Assembly: GCA_965216395.1 (NCBI GenBank)
Contig: OZ244156.1
Coordinates: forward strand, 682,001 to 746,000
Length of the DNA: 64,000 nucleotides
Direction of reading: 5' to 3'
Origin: CAZBXD01 sp965216395
GTDB lineage: Bacteria > Pseudomonadota > Alphaproteobacteria > Micavibrionales > SZUA-601
Position numbers and translations under genes: made by a program. Shown piece by piece: positions 18,635 to 26,345 of this stretch. The notes beneath the pieces are model-generated. The model did not search any database. It saw nothing but the letters and a program-made list of their open reading frames with translations, and had not been told where the DNA came from. How positions within the stretch are numbered: the first letter of the stretch is position 1; every line of letters begins with the position of its first letter.

Positions 18635-18663
18635 TAACAATATAAGTTTATGGAGATAATAAT

Positions 18664-18966
18664 ATGTCAAATGAACAAACTGTTAAAGAATTTTATGTTT
18701 TAGCTTTATTAGCTGAAAACAAGGGGGATACATTATTCCTTAAAGAAAAATATGATTCTAGTTCAGGTCTATATTTTTGGTCTTTAAGCAAGTGGAGTGA
18801 AAAGAATTCTGTTAAAGAATTTACGACTAAATCTGAAGTAAATGATATGAAAAGACAGATGAAAAAAAACTTTACCTTGTTTGGTGAATGTGAACAATCC
18901 GAAGAAGAAAAGTTAAAACAAATTAGATCTTTAAAAATAAAAACTGTGACAATATCTGTTTCTTAA
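18664..18966 (+). CDS. Orphan 100-residue protein, paralog of the gene at 19918
   Basis: A small charged protein with no signal peptide or membrane segment that I do not recognise. It is clearly related to the product of the gene at 19918: both start MSN-x-Q, share VLALL-x-ENK near residues 12-20 and a following L-[FY]-LK, keep a block of similar length, and end in a T-x-S-x-S-like tail. The start is well supported by GGAG seven bases before the ATG. The Lys/Glu/Ser-rich composition and AT-rich codons differ from lpdA. It probably belongs to a lineage-specific family of small stand-alone proteins. Confidence 0.6.
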   Translation: MSNEQTVKEFYVLALLAENKGDTLFLKEKYDSSSGLYFWSLSKWSEKNSVKEFTTKSEVNDMKRQMKKNFTLFGECEQSEEEKLKQIRSLKIKTVTISVS

Positions 18967-18993
18967 GAACAAATACACATATTTTATAAATAT

Positions 18994-19791
18994 CTACCGA
19001 AACAGCACCAAACTAAGGGCGAGGGCGGCCATACCAAGGACGAGACCGTAAACAGGCTCATGCCCTTTGGAATAACGTTTGGCGGCGGGCAGGAGTTCAT
19101 CCACGGCCAAAAACACCATCGCACCCGCAATCACGGCGAAAACAGCCCCATAAATAAAAGGTGAAAGGTAAGGTGCCAATACCAAATACCCAATCAAGGC
19201 GCCAACAGGTTCAGCCAAGGCTGATAATAGACAAGCAAAAAAAGCTTTTCTACGACTGCCCGTGGCATAATAAACCGGAATGGCGATCGAAACGCCTTCG
19301 GGGATATTATGAATTGCAATCGCGACGGCCAATGGCGCCCCAACAACCGGGTTATCTAAGGTGGCAAAAAATGTTGCCAAGCCTTCAGGGAAATTATGTG
19401 CGGTAATGGCGAGAGCCGCCATTAAACCAATGCGCCCAACATGTTTTTTATTGACTATTTCTTCTTCGGTTAAATTCGCGTGTGGATTGGGGATAAAACG
19501 ATCTAAAACGACCAACAAGGTTACACCGATAAAAAAGAATAAAGTCGCATAACCATAGGCGAATTGATCACCATAAATATCCAAAAACGCAATATGTGAT
19601 TTATTAAATATTTCCACCAAAGACACATAAACCATGGCACCGCCTGCAAAAGCAAGACCGAATGACAAAAGCCGCGCATTATCCCGGTTCACGGGATAAA
19701 CAACCGCTAAGGCGCCTAATAATGTTGCCATCGCCGCTCCCATACAAACAGCAAAAGCCAATAATACCTCATGTGAAAAAATCATATCCAT
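18994..19791 (-). CDS. zupT: ZIP-family divalent metal transporter (ZupT-like)
   Basis: A 265-residue polytopic membrane protein with eight predicted helices. The ZIP binuclear metal-site motifs are visible in helices 4 and 5: HNFPEGLATF near residue 138 and HNIPEGVSIAIP near 163. This is the ZupT pattern for import of zinc, iron or other divalent metals. The gene faces the rightward genes around it and is bracketed by the two orphan paralogs. No Zur- or Fur-like palindrome is visible in front of it, in contrast to the zinc module near 63 kb. Confidence 0.92.
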   Translation of the reverse strand: MDMIFSHEVLLAFAVCMGAAMATLLGALAVVYPVNRDNARLLSFGLAFAGGAMVYVSLVEIFNKSHIAFLDIYGDQFAYGYATLFFFIGVTLLVVLDRFIPNPHANLTEEEIVNKKHVGRIGLMAALAITAHNFPEGLATFFATLDNPVVGAPLAVAIAIHNIPEGVSIAIPVYYATGSRRKAFFACLLSALAEPVGALIGYLVLAPYLSPFIYGAVFAVIAGAMVFLAVDELLPAAKRYSKGHEPVYGLVLGMAALALSLVLFR

Positions 19792-19837
19792 AAAAATACT
19801 CTAACAGTGTTTCAAAAAAGCGCCAAGGGGTCAAATC

Positions 19838-19861
19838 ACATATTGACATATTGACATATTG
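19838..19861. repeat. Three tandem copies of an 8-bp unit (ACATATTG)
   Basis: Three exact head-to-tail copies of ACATATTG. The junctions create two overlapping TTGACA hexamers, so the repeat doubles the -35 element of the downstream gene. Slippage in this array would change the number of -35 boxes. Confidence 0.85.
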
Positions 19862-19879
19862 CTATATTTGCTTTATTCA
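19851..19879 (+). promoter_or_regulatory. Promoter of the second orphan paralog
   Basis: TTGACA (second copy in the 8-bp array), a 17-base spacer and TATTCA. It resembles the promoter of the first paralog over about 29 bases. Its position relative to the start at 19918 fits an mRNA leader of about 30 bases. Confidence 0.5.
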
Positions 19880-19917
19880 GGGTATGAATAAAGTTTAATA
19901 TATTGGTAAAAAAAACT

Positions 19918-20202
19918 ATGTCTAACACTCAAAAAAATCATGTTCTTGCTTTGCTAAATGAAAATAAGCCATCACTGTATTTAAAAGCAGTCAATGCCGG
20001 ACCAGATAACGATGCTTATGATTTAACTAAGGACAAAAATGATCAAAATATAGTTTATTTTGAGGATTACATGGAAGCGAGCAGTTTTAGGAAAAAAGTT
20101 TTAGAAAGCAAAACAATATTTTACAAGGGAATTTTAGATAGAGAAAGATATAGTGACGAAATTATCGGCCTCAATGTAATAGATACTTCACTTTCTCTCT
20201 AA
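19918..20202 (+). CDS. Orphan 94-residue protein, paralog of the gene at 18664
   Basis: A small soluble protein of unknown function, related along its length to the gene at 18664 (MSN-x-Q start, VLALL-x-ENK, L-Y-LK, similar hydrophobic spacing, serine-rich end). I use the ATG because it aligns with the paralog's MSN start; a TTG 15 bases upstream would add MVKKT. No strong Shine-Dalgarno sequence is present, only an A-rich stretch. It lies between the ZIP transporter and lipA, a place that in relatives has no such gene. Confidence 0.55.
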   Translation: MSNTQKNHVLALLNENKPSLYLKAVNAGPDNDAYDLTKDKNDQNIVYFEDYMEASSFRKKVLESKTIFYKGILDRERYSDEIIGLNVIDTSLSL

Positions 20203-20225
20203 AACATTCTAAGATACCGTCCATT

Positions 20226-21251
20226 ATGACGATTGATCAGCAAAGCCCACCAGAATTAAAAATTATCCAACCCCAGGGTAAGGAGAATATGGACGTGTCC
20301 GCCCGTTTAAGCGGTTCAAAAGAACGCCATCCAGAAAAGGCGCATAAGCCAGACAACCCTGTACAACGCAAAAAACCGTCATGGATTCGTGCAAAATCGC
20401 CAACCTCTGAAGGGTATTTTAAAACCAAAGGGATTTTAAAAAATTTGGGTTTAACAACCGTCTGTGAAGAAGCAGCATGTCCGAATATTGGCGAATGTTG
20501 GAAGCAACAACATGCCACAATGATGATTATGGGCGATACCTGTACCCGCGCGTGTTCTTTTTGTAACATCGCCACCGGTAAGCCGGAAGATTTAGACCCC
20601 TTTGAACCCCAACGTGTTGCCGTGGCCGTGATGGAGCTGGGCTTAAAACATGTGGTGATCACCTCTGTTGATCGCGATGATATCCCCGATGGTGGCGCGG
20701 CGCATTTTGTCAAAACCATTGAACGTATTAAAGCCATGGCGCCCAATACAACCGTGGAAATTCTGACCCCCGACTTTCTGCGTAAAGAAAGTTCGATTGA
20801 TTTGGTGGCACGCGCTAAACCCGATGTTTTTAATCATAATTTAGAGACCGTACCACGCCTTTATCCAACAATTCGTCCAGGATCACGTTATTTTTCTTCG
20901 CTGCGCCTCTTGCAACGTGTCAAAGAAGTTGAGCCAGAGACCTTTACTAAGTCAGGGATTATGGTCGGATTGGGCGAAAGCAAAGAAGAAGTCATTCAAG
21001 TCATGAATGATATGCGCGCGGCCGATATTGATTTTCTGACCATTGGACAGTATTTACAACCATCGCCTAAACATGCTGCGGTGGAACGTTTTGTTACTCC
21101 TGAAGAATTTGAAACCTATGAAAAAATTGCCCGTGGTAAGGGATTTCTTATGGTTTCGGCCACACCGATGACCCGTTCTAGTTATCACGCAGGCGATGAT
21201 TTTGAACGGTTGCGCGCTGCCCGTATGGCAAAATTTAATGCGGCTGAATAA
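20226..21251 (+). CDS. lipA: Lipoyl synthase (radical SAM)
   Basis: Inserts two sulfur atoms into octanoyl groups on the lipoyl domains, including those of PdhB and PdhC encoded upstream. Both iron-sulfur clusters are visible: the auxiliary cluster CEEAACPNIGEC (CX4CX5C) and the radical-SAM cluster CTRACSFC (CX3CX2C), plus the C-terminal RSSYHA serine ligand motif. The N-terminus is about 50 residues longer than in E. coli and polar; an internal ATG at residue 22 (MDVSARLSG) is a possible alternative start. lipA next to the pdh cluster is the usual alphaproteobacterial arrangement. Confidence 0.96.
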   Translation: MTIDQQSPPELKIIQPQGKENMDVSARLSGSKERHPEKAHKPDNPVQRKKPSWIRAKSPTSEGYFKTKGILKNLGLTTVCEEAACPNIGECWKQQHATMMIMGDTCTRACSFCNIATGKPEDLDPFEPQRVAVAVMELGLKHVVITSVDRDDIPDGGAAHFVKTIERIKAMAPNTTVEILTPDFLRKESSIDLVARAKPDVFNHNLETVPRLYPTIRPGSRYFSSLRLLQRVKEVEPETFTKSGIMVGLGESKEEVIQVMNDMRAADIDFLTIGQYLQPSPKHAAVERFVTPEEFETYEKIARGKGFLMVSATPMTRSSYHAGDDFERLRAARMAKFNAAE

Positions 21252-21269
21252 TATTGATAAGAAAAAATT

Positions 21270-22088
21270 ATGAAATATTTTTTGAGCGTTTTAAGTCTTT
21301 TACTTTTAACGATAAATTTCGCTTATGCTGATATTGGACAAGTGGCACAGCGTGTTTTAGATAGTGGGACTATCCGTTGTGGTTATGCGATGTCTCCCCC
21401 AGCGATTGAAAAAGACCCATTAAGCGACGCAATGCTCGGCCCCATTCCCGAAGTTATGGAGGAAATTGGCAAGACTTTGGGCCTAAAAATTGAATGGACG
21501 GAAGAAACCGGATGGGGCAACTTTATCGAAGGATTACGCGCCAACCGTTATGACGCTTTTTGCGCGGGCATGTGGCCCGATGGCCCCCGGATGAAATTTC
21601 TTTCACTCACCCAACCTTTTGTGTACAACGTCATGTATGGCTATGTCCGTATTGATGACAACCGCTTTGATGGCAATATTGACGCCATGAACAGTCCAGA
21701 TGTCATATTTCCTGTGGTTGAAGGGGATGTTACCGTATCCATTGTCAATGATATGTTTCCCAAGGCAAAAAAACTACCCCTGCAACAAATTTCAACTGTG
21801 TCAGATATGATGTTATCTGTAGCCACGGGTAAAGCGGATGTGGCCACTTTAACGCCTGAGATTTTTAAAAGTTTTGATCAAAATAATCCCGGCAAGCTTC
21901 GCGTGGTTAAAAATATTCCACCTTTACAATATAAAGGAGCCACTATTGGCGTAAAAGCTGGGGAATATCATCTGCGTGATATGTTAGATCAAGCCATTAA
22001 TATCTTACGCGATGATGGGACATTAGCGCGGATTTTAGCAAAACATTCAAAAAGCTATATTGCGCCACGGCAGGGATTTATCAATTAG
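21270..22088 (+). CDS. Periplasmic amino-acid-type substrate-binding protein, SBP family 3, without transporter genes
   Basis: A 272-residue secreted protein. A clear signal peptide (MKYFLSVLSLLLLTINFAYA) is followed by a type II periplasmic-binding fold: TIRCGYAMSPPAIEKDP, PIPEVMEEIGKTLGLKIEWTEE and RYDAFCAGMWP are the family 3 hallmarks, followed by DMMLSVATGKADVAT in the second lobe. It would bind a small polar ligand such as an amino acid. No permease or ATPase genes are adjacent, so it may serve a transporter elsewhere or act in sensing. It lies between lipA and ratA, which are neighbours in many alphaproteobacteria. Confidence 0.9.
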   Translation: MKYFLSVLSLLLLTINFAYADIGQVAQRVLDSGTIRCGYAMSPPAIEKDPLSDAMLGPIPEVMEEIGKTLGLKIEWTEETGWGNFIEGLRANRYDAFCAGMWPDGPRMKFLSLTQPFVYNVMYGYVRIDDNRFDGNIDAMNSPDVIFPVVEGDVTVSIVNDMFPKAKKLPLQQISTVSDMMLSVATGKADVATLTPEIFKSFDQNNPGKLRVVKNIPPLQYKGATIGVKAGEYHLRDMLDQAINILRDDGTLARILAKHSKSYIAPRQGFIN

Positions 22089-22147
22089 GATTGATTTCAG
22101 TTTTTTTGTAAAGAAAAAATAAAGAGAGTTTAGGCATATTTCTCCTT

Positions 22148-22588
22148 ATGCCCGTACATCACGAGAAAAAAATATTATCCTTTACGGCGATTCAAATGTT
22201 TGATTTGGTCGCCGATATTGATGCGTATGATCAATTTTTACCATGGTGCAAGGCCTCTCGAGTTTGGAAAGAAGAGGGGGTGTATGTTTATGCTGACTTG
22301 ATTGTTGGCTATAAAATCTTTCGAGAAAAATTTACGTCAAAGGTAAAACTAGATAAAAAAAATAAAGTGATAGCGGTTGAGTATCTCTCTGGTCCGATGA
22401 AAAACCTCACGAATAAATGGCAGTTTGTTGATTTACAAAAAGGACAGTGCGAAATTGATTTTTATGTCAGTTTTGAATTTAAATCACGCGTCCTGCAAAA
22501 ATTGATTGATCGGTTTTTTGATATCGCCTTTAAACGCATGGTCAACGCCTTTGAAAAACGCGCTGAAGAAGTTTATTCTCAGATATAG
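22148..22588 (+). CDS. ratA: RatA/Coq10-family START-domain protein
   Basis: A 146-residue START-fold protein of the Coq10/RatA family, thought to chaperone ubiquinone to the respiratory chain. The E. coli member was also described as inhibiting 70S assembly. The pattern HHEKKILSFTAIQMFDLVADIDAYDQFLPWCKASRV, seen here in pieces, is typical, with the C-terminal LIDRFFDIAFKRMVNAFEKRA helix. The 3' end overlaps the convergent YdcF-like gene by 10 bases. Confidence 0.9.
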   Translation: MPVHHEKKILSFTAIQMFDLVADIDAYDQFLPWCKASRVWKEEGVYVYADLIVGYKIFREKFTSKVKLDKKNKVIAVEYLSGPMKNLTNKWQFVDLQKGQCEIDFYVSFEFKSRVLQKLIDRFFDIAFKRMVNAFEKRAEEVYSQI

Positions 22589-23253
22589 TTTGTTTGAGAA
22601 ATAACATAGTCGATTTGTTCTTTAATCTCTGGTGGATAGGCAATATCACCACGTTCACCATATTTTTTAATCCGCAAAAATTGGCCCCAAACGCGTTTTA
22701 TCGCCCCTTGATCATGGAACCAATTATCTGCATTTAAATTTTCTAAATCAACATCAGAGTATTCAGGTGAATAAGGGATCGCGCGAAAAGTAACCCAGGG
22801 TAAAAAACGTTTCAAAGTGAGCATTTGTCGCGTTGCAGCATGGCTTTTGGCAATAAATGATACCGTTTTGAGAGAAGAAAAGTCATAAAGTAATAGAGAT
22901 TTTTCAACTTCTTCTAATGTATTTTCTGCTGTATTTTCGACTATAAATTGTATATTTGGGTAATCGCCCGTGTTAATGGCTGCCATGATACGATCCGCAG
23001 CACTTATATGGTCTTCACCTGTTTTTTCAAAAGCTGGAATACCGCCATTAATAAAAACCAAAGGTGCAATCTCTTTTTCGAGAGATTTAATAATCGTATC
23101 AATTAACACATGTTTGGAAGACCAGGTTCCAAAAACAAATAAAGCATCACTTTTTCGATCATCAAAAGGTTGAAAACAAACGGCACTGACCAAGGCAATG
23201 AGATCATCATTAAGTTCAGGCACAGCAGGGTTGAGGGAGATATCTCTTTTCAT
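22579..23253 (-). CDS. YdcF/SanA/ElyC-family DUF218 protein
   Basis: A 224-residue protein of the DUF218 family. Matching segments are DALFVFGTWSSKHV near residue 36, FINGGIP near 68, the NTAENTLEEVEKS block near 107 and SHAATRQMLTL. Members such as ElyC and SanA affect envelope integrity; YdcF binds S-adenosylmethionine. Unlike those, no membrane helix is present here, which is nearer to YdcF. The function is therefore undetermined. It lies two bases from pgpA on the same strand, so the two are probably co-transcribed. Confidence 0.75.
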   Translation of the reverse strand: MKRDISLNPAVPELNDDLIALVSAVCFQPFDDRKSDALFVFGTWSSKHVLIDTIIKSLEKEIAPLVFINGGIPAFEKTGEDHISAADRIMAAINTGDYPNIQFIVENTAENTLEEVEKSLLLYDFSSLKTVSFIAKSHAATRQMLTLKRFLPWVTFRAIPYSPEYSDVDLENLNADNWFHDQGAIKRVWGQFLRIKKYGERGDIAYPPEIKEQIDYVISQTNYI

Positions 23254-23255
23254 TA

Positions 23256-23750
23256 TTAAGTAATCAAAAAACTTTTAATTAAAATCAGAATACAAATGGT
23301 CATGAAAGCCGCAACCACATCATCAATCATAACCCCCAATGCGCCTTTAACACGCCGGTCACACCATCCCACAGGGCCGATTTTTACCGCATCAAAAATA
23401 CGAAAACAAATAAAGGCCACACTCCACATGAGGGTATCAAACTCAACTAAAGGGATTAGGGCAATAGTCATCCCCACGACTTCGTCAATAACGATGGCTG
23501 AAGAATCTTTCTCTCCTGTTTTCTCAGCATAATCTTGACAGGCTTTCAACCCAATAAAAAACAAGAACAGAGCCATTACGGTTAAACCAAACGCACCCGC
23601 ATAACAATGCACAACATAAATAAACGGCAGAGCACCAAACGTCCCCCATGTCCCAGAAGCAGGTCGGAAACGACCAATATGAAACCATGTAGCCATTAAA
23701 TACCAAGGTGAAAAACGAGAATATTTTTGAGGGATTGGATAAAATTGCAT
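23256..23750 (-). CDS. pgpA: Phosphatidylglycerophosphatase A
   Basis: Dephosphorylates phosphatidylglycerol phosphate to phosphatidylglycerol at the inner membrane. The 164 residues have the PgpA pattern: GTWGTFGALP near residue 33, the DSSAIVIDEVVGM metal-binding segment near 82, FRIFDAVKIGPV, and the KGALGVMIDDVVAA motif near 133. Three to four hydrophobic segments are present. It is divergent from the NtrC-like stub gene, with only 55 bases between them. Confidence 0.94.
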   Translation of the reverse strand: MQFYPIPQKYSRFSPWYLMATWFHIGRFRPASGTWGTFGALPFIYVVHCYAGAFGLTVMALFLFFIGLKACQDYAEKTGEKDSSAIVIDEVVGMTIALIPLVEFDTLMWSVAFICFRIFDAVKIGPVGWCDRRVKGALGVMIDDVVAAFMTICILILIKSFLIT

Positions 23751-23805
23751 TTTAATTCATTTAACTGATGGAAATATATCACAGTTGTGGTAAAACTGTA
23801 ACAGT

Positions 23806-24099
23806 ATGAGAAATGATGATGAACCAAAAAAGATAAAAAAGCCAGTGGAAATTGGTCTTGCTGGGCTTATAGAGCAACATTTGTCGCGCTATATTCATGC
23901 GGATCGCGATGTTTTACCATCCTCTGGGCTTTATCAGCGTATTCTGGATGAGGTTGAAAGACCTTTGTTGCGCCTTGTTTTAGATGTATGTCAGGGGAAT
24001 CAAATTAAAGCTTCACATGTGTTGGGCATTAACCGAAACACATTGCATAAAAAACTAAAAAAACATGATCTTCTTACTCCTAAAGGGAGGAAAAGATAA
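23806..24099 (+). CDS. Stand-alone Fis-type DNA-binding domain, apparently the C-terminal remnant of NtrC
   Basis: A 97-residue protein consisting almost only of a Fis-type helix-turn-helix. The segment from LIEQHLSRYI through GLYQRILDEVERPLL to GNQIKASHVLGINRNTLHKKL closely follows the DNA-binding end of alphaproteobacterial NtrC. The receiver and AAA+ sigma-54 domains are absent, and no ntrB lies upstream (pgpA is divergent). The place directly in front of ntrY is exactly where ntrC stands in the usual ntrB-ntrC-ntrY-ntrX order. It has its own ATG and an intact frame, so it may be expressed as a small NAPS/Fis-like DNA-binding protein rather than being a dead fragment. It could alternatively be an independently evolved Fis homolog. 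Confidence 0.75.
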   Translation: MRNDDEPKKIKKPVEIGLAGLIEQHLSRYIHADRDVLPSSGLYQRILDEVERPLLRLVLDVCQGNQIKASHVLGINRNTLHKKLKKHDLLTPKGRKR

Positions 24100-24104
24100 A
24101 AAAT

Positions 24105-26345
24105 ATGTCCAAGCCAAAGCTTTCAGGATTTGTCCATAATATTGATTTTTCAAAAATATTTAGATTTTTTGAAAAATATACGCCTTTAATGAATCGGCTT
24201 GTTTATGTTGTCAGTTTTCTAGCCCTTGTTTCTGGTTTGGCAACTTATGCCGCGCTGTCTGAAACACCACCCTTTGGAACAATTCACCCTAACACAGTCT
24301 TTAATCTTTTGGTTTTAGACCTCATCTTTTTGCTCGTATTATTTTTTCTGATCGCTCAACGCGTTGTCTCTATATGGATTCGTCGAAAAAAGAAAATGGC
24401 GGGATCAACCTTACATGTTCGTTTGGTTATGGTTTTCTCACTCTTAGCAACATTACCAGCCATATTTATGGCACTTTTTGCGGTAACTTTTTATCATTAC
24501 GGTGTTGAATCTTGGTTTGGCGAACGTATCAGTACGGCTGTCACTGAATCCAGAGAAGTAGCCGAAGCGTATTTAAATGAGCATACACAAACAATACGCG
24601 CTGATATTTTGGCAATGGCTAATGACATGAATCGAGATTTTGATGTCATCACAACCAATCAAAGTGTATTACCAAAATTTATCAAGACACAGTCTTTATT
24701 GCGAAATTTTACCGAAGTAACCATATTTAAAAAAGATGGCACCATTATCGCCAGCGCGTTTCGTGGTGATAATATAACAAATATCACTGTGCCTAGTCTT
24801 GATATTGTTCAAAAATCAGATTCGGGTGAAGTTATTGTTATCACCAGTGTTGAACAGCGCGACAAAGTGTATGCATTGATCCGTTTAAGCGTTTATAATG
24901 ATGTTTATTTATATGTTGGACGCAATATCGAAGAGGGTGTTTTAAAACACATCCGTCTTACGGAAAGAGCCGTTCAAGATTATTCAGACATAGAAGGCAA
25001 ACAGCATGGTTTCAAAATAACCATGGCTTTTATTTTTATCATGGTCAGTATGCTTTTATTGCTTATTGCGGTGACAATTGGTCTGGTTTTTGCTGAACAT
25101 TTGGTCAAACCAATTGCGGCACTTGTAACCGCTACAGAGCGTATTCGCGCAGGAGACATGAAAGCGCGCGTTTCAGGTGAAGAACGTAATGATGAAAGTG
25201 GTTTACTTGCGCGCGCCTTTAACCGAATGACTGAACAGCTTGCTCAGCAAAGAATCGATCTTATTAAAGCCAATCAACAAATTGATGACAGAAGACGATT
25301 TACCGAAGCGGTTTTATCGGGTATATCCGCAGGCATTTTAAGTATGGATGATAAGGGCAAGATTACTCTTGTCAATGAATCGGCCGTTGATTTAATTGGC
25401 CAAGCTGCTCAGAATCTGATCGGCAGAAAGTTGAGTGACATTAGTCCAGAAATGGAAAAATTGAGACGTATTGCACGCCGTAAATCAGAAAGGTTTATTG
25501 AATCAGAAATTTCTTTTCACAACCCTAAGAGTGATCAAACCAGAATTTGGGTTGTCCGTATGACGGTTGAAAAAACAGACGAGAAAATCAAAAAATATGT
25601 GGCGACATTTGACGATGTGACACCGTTGATTAAGGCACAACGCAAAGCCGCTTGGTCAGATGTGGCCAGACGAATTGCACATGAAATTAAAAATCCTTTG
25701 ACACCAATTCAACTTTCAGCGGAAAGGTTACGAAAAAAATATCTGGACCAGATTGATCATGATCCCGAAACATTTGATATGTTTGTTAGCACAATTATTC
25801 GCCATGTTGAGGATATTGGGCGCATGGTCGATGAATTTTCATCATTTGCACGTATGCCAAGCGCAAAGAAGAGGAAAGAAAATATATCTGTAATCATACA
25901 GCAAGTATTATTTTTATTTCGTCAAGGGAGTACGACTATTGAATACAAATGTGCTCCTCTGCCTGATCAGCTTTATGCTGAATGTGATGGCCAACAAATA
26001 TCACAGGCTGTGACCAATATTCTTAAAAATGCAACTGAATCGGTGACCAGTAAATATGATTCAGAGAATATAAAAAATGCTCATATTCATGTTTCTATGA
26101 AAGAAGATGATGAGAACATAATTATTATTGTTACAGATAATGGTTTGGGGCTACCTAAAAATTTATCAGGCAACTTAACCGATCCTTATGTGACATCCCG
26201 TGAAAAGGGAACTGGGCTTGGCTTAGCTATTGTTGCTAAAATTATGGAAGACCATAAAGGTAAAATTAACTTATCAGATAGAGAAAATAATAAAAGCGGT
26301 GCCATTGTTGAATTAATTTTTCCAAAGAAAGTGAGTAGGAATTAA
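24105..26345 (+). CDS. ntrY: NtrY-type membrane sensor histidine kinase
   Basis: A 746-residue sensor kinase of the NtrY family, linked in alphaproteobacteria to nitrogen metabolism, redox sensing and envelope control. The N-terminal part has three to four membrane helices (about 33-120), then a periplasmic sensory domain, another helix (about 305-328), HAMP (to about 385), a PAS domain (about 390-495) and HisKA with the phosphorylated His in RRIAHEIKNPLTPIQLS. The ATPase domain shows the N box (NILKNATESV), DNGLGLP and GTGLGLAI. It is preceded 5 bases away by the NtrC-like stub and overlaps ntrX by one base (TAATG). Confidence 0.95.
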   Translation: MSKPKLSGFVHNIDFSKIFRFFEKYTPLMNRLVYVVSFLALVSGLATYAALSETPPFGTIHPNTVFNLLVLDLIFLLVLFFLIAQRVVSIWIRRKKKMAGSTLHVRLVMVFSLLATLPAIFMALFAVTFYHYGVESWFGERISTAVTESREVAEAYLNEHTQTIRADILAMANDMNRDFDVITTNQSVLPKFIKTQSLLRNFTEVTIFKKDGTIIASAFRGDNITNITVPSLDIVQKSDSGEVIVITSVEQRDKVYALIRLSVYNDVYLYVGRNIEEGVLKHIRLTERAVQDYSDIEGKQHGFKITMAFIFIMVSMLLLLIAVTIGLVFAEHLVKPIAALVTATERIRAGDMKARVSGEERNDESGLLARAFNRMTEQLAQQRIDLIKANQQIDDRRRFTEAVLSGISAGILSMDDKGKITLVNESAVDLIGQAAQNLIGRKLSDISPEMEKLRRIARRKSERFIESEISFHNPKSDQTRIWVVRMTVEKTDEKIKKYVATFDDVTPLIKAQRKAAWSDVARRIAHEIKNPLTPIQLSAERLRKKYLDQIDHDPETFDMFVSTIIRHVEDIGRMVDEFSSFARMPSAKKRKENISVIIQQVLFLFRQGSTTIEYKCAPLPDQLYAECDGQQISQAVTNILKNATESVTSKYDSENIKNAHIHVSMKEDDENIIIIVTDNGLGLPKNLSGNLTDPYVTSREKGTGLGLAIVAKIMEDHKGKINLSDRENNKSGAIVELIFPKKVSRN

